Positions 44,207-53,822 are shown, numbered from the stretch's first letter. The stretch: 64,000 nt of DNA from Caenispirillum bisanense (GCF_039523075.1 NZ_BAAAEP010000022.1:10595-74594); one strand, 5' to 3'. A program made the numbers and translations. The notes: a model not told the origin generated them from the letters alone.

Positions 44207-46294
44207 ATGGTTCAGAAGATCGCCCCGTCGGCAGCCGACATCTTCGCCCAGGCCCTGGTCCATCACCGGGCCGGACGGCTGGGGCCGGCCGAGCATCTGT
44301 ACCGCCAGGCGCTGACCCTGCAGCCACGCAACACCCAGGCGTTGTCGGGCCTTGGCCTCATTGCCGCCCAGACCGGCCACCTGCAGCCGGCCCGCGACCT
44401 CCTGAGTCAGGCGCTGGCGACGGCGCCGCGCGACCCTGACTGCCTCGTCAACCTGGCCAAGGTGGACATCAACCTGGGTGACATTGCCGGTGCCGCCGAA
44501 CTGCTGGGCAGGGCGGTGGCAGCCCGCAAACGCGACGCGGTGGCGTGGAACCTGCTTGGCTGGTGCCGCCAGCGGCTGGGGCGGCTGGATGAGGCGCTTG
44601 TGGCCTTCCGCACAGCAGTGCGCCATAACCCGGACTTCGGCGAGGCCCTTAACAATCTCGGCACCGCCCTTATGCTGCGGGGGGAGACTGCGGAAGCAGT
44701 GAAAATCCTGCGCAAGTGCATAGTCATCGCCCCTACGGCGGCTCAGCCCTACATGAACCTTGGCATCCTGCTCGGCAGTGAAGGTCGCAGCGAAGAGGCC
44801 TTGGCGTTCGCCCGCAAAGCGGTGGAGTTGGCTCCGAAGGCGGCCGACGCTCATTTCAACCTCGCAAAGCTGCTGCACCAACTGGACCAGCTGGAGGAAG
44901 CGGAGACTGAATATCGCGCTGCCATAGCCCTGCAGCCGGGGAATCCGCATTTCCTGAACAACCTGGCGCTCATGCTCGACGGCCTGCTGAAGACCGATGA
45001 GGCGTTGGCCATGGCTGAGCGCGCCGCTGCCGCCGCCACGGGGGTGGGGGAGATCCACGAAAACCTGATCCGTGCCTACATCGGTTGCGGTCGCTTTGCC
45101 GATGCACGGGAGCGGCTGGAAGAGTACCTGAGCCGCGTGCCTGACCACTCCGGGATGCGGCTGCTGTCGGCCGACATTCTGGTGCGCGAGGGACGCTTCG
45201 AAGATGCCAAGGCCGTATACCTCCAGCTGCTTGATGAAGATCCCGACAATGCACGCGCTCTGCGCGGTTATGCGCGGTCCCGCAAGATTCGTGTCGATGA
45301 TCCGCTGTTTCACCGCATGCGCACGGTGGCCGAAACGGCCGCGGAGTCCAGCACGGGATTCGACGATGATCGTGTCGACCTGTTCTTCGCCCTCGGCAAG
45401 GCGCACGATGACATCGGCCAGCCGGACCTCGCTTTCCCATACTACGCCCGCGCCAATGCCCTGAAGAACGCCGTTTGCCGTTACGATCCGCCGGCGTGGG
45501 AAGACCATGTGGCGGCAGTGATCGAGACGTTCTCCCCGGCCTTCTTTGCCGAACGTTCCGGATGGGGTAGCCATTCGGAGAGGCCGGTGATGATACTGGG
45601 CATGCCGCGTTCGGGCACCACGTTGGTGGAGCAGATCGTTTCGAGCCATCCGGACGTGGCGGCCGGAGACGAGTTGCCGGACTTCAATCTGATTGAGCGC
45701 ATGTTCAAGCGCCGGTACGGTTATCCCCAGCAATTGCGGGAGGTTCCGGCGGCGGAGTTGACCCAGTACGTCGACCTCTACCTCGACCATCTGACGCGCA
45801 TCGACGCGACGGCGGCGCGAGTGACCGATAAGCTGCCCGGCAACTCGACCCGCCTCGGGCTTATCGCCCTGCTGTTTCCCAAGGCCCGCGTGCTGCACTG
45901 CCGCCGTAACCCGGTGGACACCTGCCTGTCCATCTTCTTCCAGAATTTCGGCGGCCACCATGACTATGGATACGACCTGCGCCACATCGGCCACTTCTAC
46001 CGCCACTACGAGCAGTTGATGGAGCATTGGAAGAGGGTTGTGCCGACACCCATTCTCGACGTCGTTTACGAGGACGTGGTTGCCGACTACGAGACCCAGA
46101 GCCGCCGCATGATCGAACACGTCGGCCTGCCGTGGCACCAGGCCATGGCGCGGCATACAGAGAACAAGCGTACAGTCTCCACCGCCAGTGTCTGGCAGGT
46201 GCGCCAGCCCATTTACAAGGGCTCGGTGGAACGTTGGCGTAAGTATGAAGCCCACATTGGCCCGCTGCTTGAGGTCCTGGGCGTTCAGGCCTGA
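44207..46294 (+). CDS. TPR-repeat sulfotransferase
   Basis: A 695-residue fusion of about nine tetratricopeptide repeats (residues 10-380) and a PAPS-dependent sulfotransferase domain. The 5'-phosphosulfate loop is GMPRSGTTLVEQIVSSHP (about residue 465), and the 3'-phosphate motif is RVLHCRRNPVDTCLSIFF. DKLPGNSTRLGLIALLFP and SVWQVRQPIYKGSVERWRKY also match bacterial TPR-sulfotransferases. It probably sulfates a polysaccharide, lipid or tyrosine acceptor. Base composition is less GC-extreme than in genes left of 44 kb. It leads a run with asparagine synthetase and glycosyltransferase genes. Confidence 0.9.
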   Translation: MVQKIAPSAADIFAQALVHHRAGRLGPAEHLYRQALTLQPRNTQALSGLGLIAAQTGHLQPARDLLSQALATAPRDPDCLVNLAKVDINLGDIAGAAELLGRAVAARKRDAVAWNLLGWCRQRLGRLDEALVAFRTAVRHNPDFGEALNNLGTALMLRGETAEAVKILRKCIVIAPTAAQPYMNLGILLGSEGRSEEALAFARKAVELAPKAADAHFNLAKLLHQLDQLEEAETEYRAAIALQPGNPHFLNNLALMLDGLLKTDEALAMAERAAAAATGVGEIHENLIRAYIGCGRFADARERLEEYLSRVPDHSGMRLLSADILVREGRFEDAKAVYLQLLDEDPDNARALRGYARSRKIRVDDPLFHRMRTVAETAAESSTGFDDDRVDLFFALGKAHDDIGQPDLAFPYYARANALKNAVCRYDPPAWEDHVAAVIETFSPAFFAERSGWGSHSERPVMILGMPRSGTTLVEQIVSSHPDVAAGDELPDFNLIERMFKRRYGYPQQLREVPAAELTQYVDLYLDHLTRIDATAARVTDKLPGNSTRLGLIALLFPKARVLHCRRNPVDTCLSIFFQNFGGHHDYGYDLRHIGHFYRHYEQLMEHWKRVVPTPILDVVYEDVVADYETQSRRMIEHVGLPWHQAMARHTENKRTVSTASVWQVRQPIYKGSVERWRKYEAHIGPLLEVLGVQA

Positions 46295-46691
46295 CGGAGA
46301 GGCAGGCTGCCTGAAGAGGTCGAGGCGGTGGCCCCGGTTGTGCAGGGCAATGGCCTGCTTCCAGCCAGTCCGACGCCAGGTGTCCGCGGCCGGTATCCGC
46401 TGGATGCACGCGCCCGGCAGGGAGAGTCTCGCCTTCTCTTTCCCGTGACTGCATTGCCGCAGTGCTTGTTCGGCTGCCCGACGGCTTTTCGACGTCGCCA
46501 CGAGAGAGGTTTGCCCGGCCCACCTCCCTGCCGCCGCCGGTATGGCGCGGCTGTTAGCCGCCGGTCGTGCGCAACGCTGTGCGGCTGCCGGGCGCGAAGG
46601 GCGGCTGGGGCCAGATCCGGGCATGAGGGGTTGCTGAAACTCCTAAAAAGTGATGTTTTGCCCATCTGGAAAAAAGGGAGTTGTTCTAGGT
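46295..46691 (+). other. Intergenic region before asnB (397 bases)
   Basis: No gene is supported: the open frames on both strands lack family similarity and ribosome binding sites. The last 60 bases (46630-46690) are A/T-rich relative to the surroundings and probably contain the asnB promoter, but no standard -35/-10 pair could be fixed. AGGGAG (46675-46680) and TAGGT just before the ATG provide a weak ribosome binding site. Confidence 0.4.
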
Positions 46692-48632
46692 ATGTGCGGC
46701 ATCGCCGGCCTTCTCACTGCGTCGAGTGCAGAGCAGTCAGCCGCTCTTCTTGCACGCGTGGAGGCCATGGGCCGCTGCCTTGCCCATCGCGGCCCGGATA
46801 GTGGTGATGCATGGATAGATGCTGCGGGTGGTATCGCCCTGGCGCATCGCCGCCTCGCCATTGTTGACCTGTCCCCCACCGGCCATCAGCCCATGGTGTC
46901 GGCCGACGGTCGCTTCGTGGTCTCTTACAACGGTGAAATTTACAATGCAGCAGAGCTGCGGGCCGAACTGGAGGCCGCCGGCGCCGGCCCTTTTCGAGGA
47001 CATTCCGACACCGAGGTCCTTGTGCAGGGGTGCAGCTTTTGGGGTGTCGAAGGGACCGCCAGACGCCTGATCGGAATGTTTGCCTTTGCGGCATGGGACC
47101 GACGCGAGCGCCAGCTGTCCCTGGTGCGCGATCGCCTTGGTATAAAGCCGCTTTATTGGGGCAAGTTCGGCAGTGTACTGCTGTTTGGGTCGGAACTGAA
47201 GGCACTGCGGGCCGCAGGTGGCTGGGCTCCCGAATTAGACCGTGAGAGTGTCACCGCCTACCTGCGGCTCGCCTATGTGCTGGCGCCGCGGACGATCTAC
47301 AAGAGTGTATACAAGTTGCTGCCGGGCCATATCTTGACGGTTGCTCCGGGAGGAGAGCCCCGAATTGCCGCGTTCTGGTCGCTGGCGCAGGTGGTGGCCA
47401 AGGGCAAGCAGGAGCCCCTGAACGATCTCTCCGATTCTGAAGCGATTGCACATCTGGAAGAACTTCTGTCGGATGCCGTGCGGCGCAGGCTGGTTGCAGA
47501 TGTCCCGGTGGGCGCCTTTCTTTCCGGGGGCGTGGACAGTTCCACCGTCGCCGCCCTAATGCAGCGCGTCTCTGACCGCCCGGTACACACCTTCACTATT
47601 GGCTTTGAAAACGCTGCCTATGATGAAGCTCCGTACGCCAGGGCAGTGGCGGAGCACCTGGGGACAGATCATACCGAAGTGTACGTTTCTTCGGAGCGGG
47701 CACGATCAATCATCCCCGAGCTTCCACGCTATTACGACGAGCCATTTGCCGACGTCAGTCAGATTCCGACCATGCTGGTCTCTGGCGTTGCCCGGGAGAA
47801 GGTAGCTGTAGCTCTCTCCGGTGATGGAGGTGACGAGCTTTTCGCCGGCTATACGCGGTATGCATTCGCTTCCCGCCTGTGGTCGCGCCTGTCGTGGATG
47901 CCCCGACCTGTTCGCAGCCGGCTCGCAGAAGCGTTGCAGGCAGTTCCTCCTGGAGCCTTGCAGGCCTTATTCGCGTGTCTGCCGACAAGTATCCGTCCGT
48001 TCGCTGCGGGAGACCGCCTGCACAAACTCGCCCGAGTGCTCGACCTGCCCGATGTGGACGCGTTGTATCGGGCGCTGGTGAGTCAATGGCAGAATCCGGC
48101 GGCGCTAACGAGCGTGAATGAACCCCCCGGTCCGTTGGACGATCCGGTAGCTGTCGGTGCGCCCGTAGATCGGGTGGAGAGGATGCAGTTCCTCGACATG
48201 CTCACCTACCTGCCAGACGATGTCCTCACGAAAGTCGACCGTGCCAGCATGGCAGTCGGCCTGGAAGCCCGCGTGCCGATCCTTGACCATCGGGTGGTGG
48301 AACTTGCATGGCGCCTGCCGGCCCGTTTCAAGCTGCGGAATGGCAATGGAAAGTGGCTTCTGCGTCAGGTCCTCTACCGCCACGTCCCGAAGAGCCTGAT
48401 CGAGCGGCCGAAACAAGGTTTTGCCGTGCCCCTTGAGGACTGGTTGAGGGGGCCCCTCAGGGAGTGGGCGGAGGACCTCCTTGATCCGGCTCTGCTGGCC
48501 GCGGATGGTCTGATCGATCCAGGGCCCGTGCGGATGGCATGGACTGAACACCTGTCCGGCCGGCGCAACAATCAATACCGTCTATGGGTTGTGCTTATGC
48601 TGCAGGCCTGGCGGAGGGAGGCAGGTTTGTGA
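46692..48632 (+). CDS. asnB: Asparagine synthetase B (glutamine-hydrolysing) family protein
   Basis: A 646-residue two-domain enzyme. The N-terminal class II glutaminase starts at MCGIAGLL, leaving Cys2 as nucleophile, and has CLAHRGPDSGD and YNGEIYNAAELR. The C-terminal synthetase has the pyrophosphate loop FLSGGVDSSTVAAL (about residue 277) and SGDGGDELFAGYTRY. It belongs to the longer group common in exopolysaccharide and capsule loci, where it probably amidates a sugar acid rather than making free asparagine. The stop overlaps the next glycosyltransferase start (GTGA), so they are co-translated. Confidence 0.92.
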   Translation: MCGIAGLLTASSAEQSAALLARVEAMGRCLAHRGPDSGDAWIDAAGGIALAHRRLAIVDLSPTGHQPMVSADGRFVVSYNGEIYNAAELRAELEAAGAGPFRGHSDTEVLVQGCSFWGVEGTARRLIGMFAFAAWDRRERQLSLVRDRLGIKPLYWGKFGSVLLFGSELKALRAAGGWAPELDRESVTAYLRLAYVLAPRTIYKSVYKLLPGHILTVAPGGEPRIAAFWSLAQVVAKGKQEPLNDLSDSEAIAHLEELLSDAVRRRLVADVPVGAFLSGGVDSSTVAALMQRVSDRPVHTFTIGFENAAYDEAPYARAVAEHLGTDHTEVYVSSERARSIIPELPRYYDEPFADVSQIPTMLVSGVAREKVAVALSGDGGDELFAGYTRYAFASRLWSRLSWMPRPVRSRLAEALQAVPPGALQALFACLPTSIRPFAAGDRLHKLARVLDLPDVDALYRALVSQWQNPAALTSVNEPPGPLDDPVAVGAPVDRVERMQFLDMLTYLPDDVLTKVDRASMAVGLEARVPILDHRVVELAWRLPARFKLRNGNGKWLLRQVLYRHVPKSLIERPKQGFAVPLEDWLRGPLREWAEDLLDPALLAADGLIDPGPVRMAWTEHLSGRRNNQYRLWVVLMLQAWRREAGL

Positions 48633-49828
48633 CGATGCCTCCAGCCTCATCGAGCCGGAATCACGGGCGGCGATTGAAAGGAAGCCCTTCCGCGCCGCGT
48701 CGGCTGCTGTTCCTCGTCACCGAGGATTGGTATTTCTGGTCCCATAGGGTTGGCTTGGCGCGGGCAGCCCGTGACGCGGGCTGGGAAGTCCATGTCGCCA
48801 CGCGGGTGGGGGAGCACGGCGACCGCATCCGCGCCGAAGGATTCACTCTGCACCCCCTGAATTGGAGGCGCAGCGGTAAAAATCCCCTCAGAGAACTTGC
48901 CGCCATCGCCGACATATACCGTCTGTACCGGGACGTTGCCCCTCATATGGTGCATCAGGTGGCCATGAAGCCCGTGCTTTATGGATCAATCGCCGGCCGT
49001 CTGGCTGGAGTGCCGGCCATAGTGAATGCCATGGCCGGTATGGGCAGCATATTTTCCGCGCGCCGGCTCTCAACGCGATTGCTTCGCCCGTTCATCGTCG
49101 CGGCTTTCCGCTTCCTGCTCGACCGGCCTAACCAATGGCTGGTGGTGCAGAACGAGGACGATGCTGCCCTTTTCCGCGACCGTCGATTGGTTCCGGTCAG
49201 CCACATTCGCCTTATCCCGGGCTCCGGCGTCTGTGCAGAAACCTTTCAGCCCACACCGCCCCCTCCTGAGCCACCGGTAGTCGCCACCGTGGTCGCGCGC
49301 CTTCTGTGGGACAAAGGCATCGGGGAAACGGTGGAGGCCGCTCGCCTGTTGAGGGCGGAGAAGGTGCCGGTACGTGTCCGGCTGGTGGGCGCTCCCGATC
49401 CAGAGAACCCCAACAGCATCCCGCCTGAGGTCATTGCCGCATGGAAGGCGGAGGGGATTGTTGAAGTCATGGGGCCGCGACGGGACATACCGAAGGTCTG
49501 GGCCGAGAGTCATATTGCTGTGCTGGCCAGCTACCGAGAGGGTTTGCCCCGCAGCCTGCTTGAAGCCGCCGCCTGCGGGCGCCCGCTGGTGACGACGGAT
49601 GCGCCCGGTTGTCGGGAGCTGGTGTCCGATGAAGGCATTGGATTGCGTGTGCCGGCTGGTAATGCACCCGCGCTCGCTGATGCGATCAGGCTCCTGGTCC
49701 ACGATCCGGACCGCCGTAGAAAAATGGGGGATGAGGCACGCCGCCGCATCGAGACGGTCTACGGTGACGGCCCGATCTTCGCGGCTTTCCTTCGGCTCTA
49801 CGAGGAAGTGGCTCCCGGGTCCGCTTAA
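48629..49828 (+). CDS. Glycosyltransferase family 4 (WbpX/CapM-like)
   Basis: A 399-residue GT-B glycosyltransferase for envelope or capsular polysaccharide. The N-terminal domain has LLFLVTEDWYFWSHRVGLARAARDAGWEV and VHQVAMKPVLYGSIAGRLAG, features of the family that follows undecaprenyl-linked sugars. The donor domain has VARLLWDKGIGETVEAARLL and ASYREGLPRSLLEAAACGRPLV with the EX7E residues. GTG 48629 overlaps the asnB stop and has GGAGGGAGG upstream; ATG 48635 is an alternative. It ends the sulfotransferase-asnB-glycosyltransferase group and converges with a sensor kinase 12 bases away. Confidence 0.9.
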   Translation: MTMPPASSSRNHGRRLKGSPSAPRRLLFLVTEDWYFWSHRVGLARAARDAGWEVHVATRVGEHGDRIRAEGFTLHPLNWRRSGKNPLRELAAIADIYRLYRDVAPHMVHQVAMKPVLYGSIAGRLAGVPAIVNAMAGMGSIFSARRLSTRLLRPFIVAAFRFLLDRPNQWLVVQNEDDAALFRDRRLVPVSHIRLIPGSGVCAETFQPTPPPPEPPVVATVVARLLWDKGIGETVEAARLLRAEKVPVRVRLVGAPDPENPNSIPPEVIAAWKAEGIVEVMGPRRDIPKVWAESHIAVLASYREGLPRSLLEAAACGRPLVTTDAPGCRELVSDEGIGLRVPAGNAPALADAIRLLVHDPDRRRKMGDEARRRIETVYGDGPIFAAFLRLYEEVAPGSA

Positions 49829-49840
49829 GGACTGCCAACC

Positions 49841-51934
49841 TTAAAGTGATCTGGGATGCTCGTCCTCCCTCGCCGGCACCTCCAGCAGCACCGCGGTGCC
49901 GCCCAGGTTGCCGGAGGCTTCGACGCGGAGGGTGCCGTTTACGCTTTCCACGATGCGCCGCACGATGGCCAGGCCAATGCCGGTGCCGGGGATGGTGTCG
50001 TCGGCGTCCAGGCGCTCGAACACGTCGGCGGCGCGGGTCCAGTATTGCGGGGCGATGCCGCGGCCGTTGTCCTCCACCCGCAGCACCACCCGGCCCGGCG
50101 GGCCCGGCTGGGCGGTGATGCGGACCAGGGGCGGGCGGGCGTCGTGGCGGTATTTCAGCCCGTTGTCGATCAGGTGGCCGAAGGCCAGGCCCAGCCGCCC
50201 GGCGTCCAGGGCGACGGGCGGCAGCATGTCGTCGACCTCCACCCGTGCCTCGGGGTCGTGCAGCTCGGTCAGGGCGGCGGTGGCGGCGCGGCGGGCGATG
50301 GCGGTGGTGTCGGCGGCGGCGGCATCGGGGCGCGGCTCGCCGGCGGCAAGGTAGTTCTGGATGTCGCGCAGCTGGTCGCGCAGGGCGGCGGCGTTCTGCC
50401 GGATGCGGGCGGCGGTGTGGGCGGCCTTGTCCGGCTCCTGCCCCGGCCGGGCCAGCATGTCGGTGAACACCAGCAGGCGGCGCACCGGCTCCTGCAGGTG
50501 GTGGGCGGCGATTTCGGCGAAGCGGGTGAGTTCGCGGTTGGCGCGCCCGAGGGCGCCGATCAGCGCCTCGCGCTCCGCCTCAGACTGCTTGAGGCGGGTG
50601 ATGTCGAGCTTGGCGGCGATGAAGTGGGTGATGGTGCCCTCGGCATCGCGCACCGGCGAGATGGTGGCCATTTCCCACACCTCGCCGCCGTCGCGGGTGC
50701 GGTTGCGGAACTCGCCGTGCCACGAGCGGCCGCTGCGCAGGTTGGCCCACAGGCGGGCGTATTCCTCGCGCGAGGTGTGGCCGCTTTTCAGGAAGCGCGG
50801 GTTGCGGCCGACCGCTTCTTCCGCCGGGAAGCCGGTGAGGCGGGAGAAGGCGGGGTTGACGTAGACGATGCAGCCGGTGGGATCGGTGATCATGATGGCG
50901 GTGACTGACTGCTCCACCGCCTCGAACAGCAGCCGCACCTCGCCCTGCAGGCGCAGGCGGCGCGAGACCTCGCGGTAGAGCGCGATGCCGCCCAGCAGCA
51001 GGCCGGCGACGGCGGTGCCGGTCCAGAACAGCATCTGGCGGTTGGCCTGCACCCAGCCGGAGAAGCTGTCGCGGTGGTCGACCCCCGCCGCCACCGCCAG
51101 CGGATAGCGGGCCGACAGGCGATAGGCGGCGAAGCGGCCGAACAGGCCGCCGTCGCCGGGCAGCGGCAGGATGCCGCCTTCGGCCTCGGCCCGCACCGCC
51201 TCGCGCAGGTCCAGCCCGGCGGTGGAGGCGCCGCCGTCGATGATGACGCTGCCGTCGAACTGCACCAGCGAGATGCCGCCGTGGGCGCCCATGGCCGCAT
51301 CCAGCAGCAGGTCGCGGAAGTGCATGGGGTTGAGGGCGGCCACCACCCGCAGGTCGCGTCCCGCCTCCACCACCACGGGCAGGATGGTGCGCACCGGGGT
51401 CGCCTCGGGCGGTTCGCCGGCGAGCGGTAGGTAGCGACCCGGCTGGGTGCGGCCGATGCGCAGGCCGTTGCTGAGGCCGCCGACGCCGCGCGCCGGCAGG
51501 GCCAGGGCGGCCACGTCCAGGTGCGGCGCGGGATGGTCGCCGGCGCGGGTGTCGGCCAGGATGCGGCCGTCCCCGTCGATGATGACGATCTGGCGGATGT
51601 GCGGGGCGAAGCGCAGGCGTTCCGCCAGCTGGGCCGACAGCGGGGCGAAGTCGCCCATGGCGGCGGCGGCGAGGCTTTCTTCCGCCGCGGCGGTCAGGGT
51701 GGTTTCCGCCGATTCGAAGGTGCGGGTGACGCCGGTTTCGATCAGCCGGGTCATCTCGACGGCGTTTTCCAGCCGCTTCTGGGCCGACTGGTGGAACGAA
51801 CTCCACACCGTCACCGAGAACAGGGCGACGAAGCCCACCAGCAGCGCCGCCGCCACGCCGGTGATCAGGCGCGAGCGTCCGGCCCCCGGCAGGCCGCTGG
51901 GCGGTGCAAAGTCCCACTGCCGGCCGTCGCTCAC
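49841..51934 (-). CDS. Membrane-bound PAS sensor histidine kinase
   Basis: A 697-residue sensor. TM1 lies at about residues 22-44, a periplasmic dCACHE-like domain at 45-310 and TM2 at about 318-338. A PAS domain with PAC follows (ITDPTGCIVYVNPAFSRLTG, GEVWEMATISPVRD). The HisKA-like segment contains IAAHHLQEPVRRLL, and the HATPase domain has HLIDNGLKY, EDNGRGIAP and GTGIGLAIVRRI. GTG 51934 is preceded by a weak AGGGAA; the frame is open further upstream over the divergent gene. It faces a solute-binding protein and a response regulator that are probable partners. Confidence 0.9.
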   Translation of the reverse strand: MSDGRQWDFAPPSGLPGAGRSRLITGVAAALLVGFVALFSVTVWSSFHQSAQKRLENAVEMTRLIETGVTRTFESAETTLTAAAEESLAAAAMGDFAPLSAQLAERLRFAPHIRQIVIIDGDGRILADTRAGDHPAPHLDVAALALPARGVGGLSNGLRIGRTQPGRYLPLAGEPPEATPVRTILPVVVEAGRDLRVVAALNPMHFRDLLLDAAMGAHGGISLVQFDGSVIIDGGASTAGLDLREAVRAEAEGGILPLPGDGGLFGRFAAYRLSARYPLAVAAGVDHRDSFSGWVQANRQMLFWTGTAVAGLLLGGIALYREVSRRLRLQGEVRLLFEAVEQSVTAIMITDPTGCIVYVNPAFSRLTGFPAEEAVGRNPRFLKSGHTSREEYARLWANLRSGRSWHGEFRNRTRDGGEVWEMATISPVRDAEGTITHFIAAKLDITRLKQSEAEREALIGALGRANRELTRFAEIAAHHLQEPVRRLLVFTDMLARPGQEPDKAAHTAARIRQNAAALRDQLRDIQNYLAAGEPRPDAAAADTTAIARRAATAALTELHDPEARVEVDDMLPPVALDAGRLGLAFGHLIDNGLKYRHDARPPLVRITAQPGPPGRVVLRVEDNGRGIAPQYWTRAADVFERLDADDTIPGTGIGLAIVRRIVESVNGTLRVEASGNLGGTAVLLEVPAREDEHPRSL

Positions 51935-52123
51935 GGTCGGGTTCCCTGCATCACCGAAGGCATCGTTCGCCTGTCCCCCTTGCTTCCCCGACTGTAGCCG
52001 CGCCGACGCCCGCTTTCCCATGTGCCTGACGCTGGTCTGACATGCGCAAGACGCATTCCGGCGCGCCTTTCCGGAGGCCATATGCTGCCCGGATAATATC
52101 CGTTTGAGAAGTGGGGGAAGAGG

Positions 52124-52933
52124 ATGCGGGGGATTTTGCAGGCGGTTGCCGTGGCGGCAACCGTGCTGACTGCTGTCGTGGCACCCGGTGAACCCGCCGC
52201 CGCCGGACGGCTGGAGGCGGTGCAGCAGCGGGGCGAGGTGCGGGTGTGCATCTGGCCCGACTACTACTCCATCTCCTACCGCAATCCCCGCACCGGCGAG
52301 CTGGAAGGCATCGACATCGACATGGCCCGCGCCCTGGCCGACGACCTGGGGGTGGCCGTGCAGTTCGTCGACAGTTCCTTCGCCGATCTGGTCGCCAACC
52401 TGAGCAACGACGCCTGCGACATCGCCATGCACGCCATCGGCGTCCGCCCCGACCGGGCGGAGCACATGGACTTCACGCAGCCGCATCTGGTCAGCGGCAT
52501 CTATGCCGTGGTCATGCGCCAGCACCCCACCATCAAGACCTGGGCCGACATCGACCGTCCCGGCCATGTGGTGGTGGTGCAGCGCGGCACCTACATGGAG
52601 CCGGTGATGCGCGACACCCTGACCGCCGCCGAGCTTCTGGTGGTGGATACCTTCAAGGCGCGCGAGCAGGAAGTGCAGGCCGGCCGCGCCGACGTCTTCA
52701 TGACCGATTTCCCCTACGGCCGCCGCATGGCCATGCTCACCGACTGGGCGAGCCTGCTGGAGCCGCCGCAGCCGGTGGCGCCGACGCCCTATGCCTATGC
52801 GGTGCCCAAGGGCGATGCCGCCTGGCATGCGCGCATGGAGGCCTTCGTCGCCGCCGCCAAGCAGGACGGCCGCTTGCGGGAAGCCGCGCGCCGGAACGGC
52901 CTGCTGCCGATCCTGGCGGAGGATGCGCGATGA
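52124..52933 (+). CDS. Family 3 extracellular solute-binding protein
   Basis: A 269-residue periplasmic binding protein with an N-terminal signal peptide (cleavage near residues 22-27). The SBP_bac_3 fold is shown by GEVRVCIWPDYYSISYRNPRTG, EGIDIDMARALADDLGV and SNDACDIAMHAIGVRPDRAEHMDFTQP. It could bind an amino acid or a carboxylate. No ABC permease or ATPase is nearby. The stop overlaps a receiver gene by four bases and the gene is divergent from a sensor kinase, so a role as ligand receptor for that kinase is plausible. Confidence 0.88.
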   Translation: MRGILQAVAVAATVLTAVVAPGEPAAAGRLEAVQQRGEVRVCIWPDYYSISYRNPRTGELEGIDIDMARALADDLGVAVQFVDSSFADLVANLSNDACDIAMHAIGVRPDRAEHMDFTQPHLVSGIYAVVMRQHPTIKTWADIDRPGHVVVVQRGTYMEPVMRDTLTAAELLVVDTFKAREQEVQAGRADVFMTDFPYGRRMAMLTDWASLLEPPQPVAPTPYAYAVPKGDAAWHARMEAFVAAAKQDGRLREAARRNGLLPILAEDAR

Positions 52934-53379
52934 TCGGCCTGCAGTTTTCCCACGGGCCGGGCGGCCCGTCGCCGGTGGTGCTGCTGGCGGAGGACAATCG
53001 CGACGATGCCGAGCTGGTGCGCGAGGCGCTGGTGGAGGCGGGCGTCGGGGCAGTCCTGCACCGTGCCGCCGACGGGCAGCAGGCGCTGGAGATGCTGCGC
53101 AGCGGCCTGCGGCCCGATCTGGTGCTGCTGGACCTCAACATGCCGCGCATGGGCGGGCGCGAGACCCTGCAGGCGATCAAGGCCGATCCTGACCTGCGCA
53201 CCATCCCGGTGGTGATCCTCACCACCTCCGACGCCGATCACGACATCCGCACCAGCTTCCAGGGCCACTGTTCCGGCTACTTCGTAAAGCCGTCAACCAT
53301 CGATGAGCTGATCGTGGTGATGCGCGACGTGGCGGCGTTCTGGTTCAATCCCCACGCCCGCCGGCTGACCACCCACTGA
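52930..53379 (+). CDS. Single-domain response regulator (CheY/Rcp1-like)
   Basis: A 149-residue receiver without an output domain. LLAEDNRDDAELVREAL provides the acidic pocket, LVLLDLNMPRMGG the phospho-acceptor Asp (about residue 65), and ILTTSDADHD and GYFVKPSTIDEL the conserved Thr/Ser and Lys. The longer loops and the DNRDDAELVREAL opening are typical of Rcp1-type regulators that pair with phytochrome-like kinases, which fits the HLQEP-type kinase next door. ATG 52930 overlaps the binding-protein stop, so both are made together. Confidence 0.92.
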   Translation: MIGLQFSHGPGGPSPVVLLAEDNRDDAELVREALVEAGVGAVLHRAADGQQALEMLRSGLRPDLVLLDLNMPRMGGRETLQAIKADPDLRTIPVVILTTSDADHDIRTSFQGHCSGYFVKPSTIDELIVVMRDVAAFWFNPHARRLTTH

Positions 53380-53393
53380 CGGCGGGGCGCGCC

Positions 53394-53822
53394 TCAGCGC
53401 CCCAGCCACAGCAGCAGGTTGGCGAGCAGCATCTGCGCCTGATACGCCAGGTAGGTGAACAGGCCGAGCACCGCCAGCCAGCCGCCAAACCGCGCCGCCA
53501 TGGCAAGCGGAGCGCGGCCGGAGACGGTGGCGATGCGGCGGGCGGAGGCGATGAACACCAGCCACGCCAGCACCGGCGTCACCGCCGCCAGCACATAGGC
53601 GGCGAGAACGGCCGGATAAGCCGCCACCACGCCGATGCCGACGACGCCGAAGGCCGCCCCCGCCGCCCCCAGCACCACCGACATGGTGTCCGACGCCAGC
53701 ACGGCGGAATAGCCGGTGATGGCGAGCAGCAGCAGCAGCGCCGGGATCTTCACGATCACGCGCCAGCCGCCCGTGAAGTACCAGGGCAGCGCCGCCAGCG
53801 CTTCGGAAAGTATGTGACCCAC
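53394..53822 (-). CDS. Hypothetical integral membrane protein
   Basis: A 142-residue protein with four predicted membrane helices (about residues 20-40, 48-75, 78-95 and 115-135). I recognise no family. GTG 53822 is preferred because AGGGGG lies about five bases upstream; a TTG at 53861 would add 13 residues. It converges with the response regulator. The small membrane protein on the other side is divergent and starts about 75 bases away. Confidence 0.6.
   Translation of the reverse strand: MGHILSEALAALPWYFTGGWRVIVKIPALLLLLAITGYSAVLASDTMSVVLGAAGAAFGVVGIGVVAAYPAVLAAYVLAAVTPVLAWLVFIASARRIATVSGRAPLAMAARFGGWLAVLGLFTYLAYQAQMLLANLLLWLGR

Noticed and set aside
46328..46801. Possible gene in the spacer before asnB
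   Set aside because: No ribosome binding site, no recognisable motif, and it runs into the well-defined asnB start.
49841..52828. Extension of the sensor kinase to 995 codons
   Set aside because: The extra 300 residues are antisense to the solute-binding protein and lack domains. GTG 51934 gives a normal sensor start with a membrane helix soon after.
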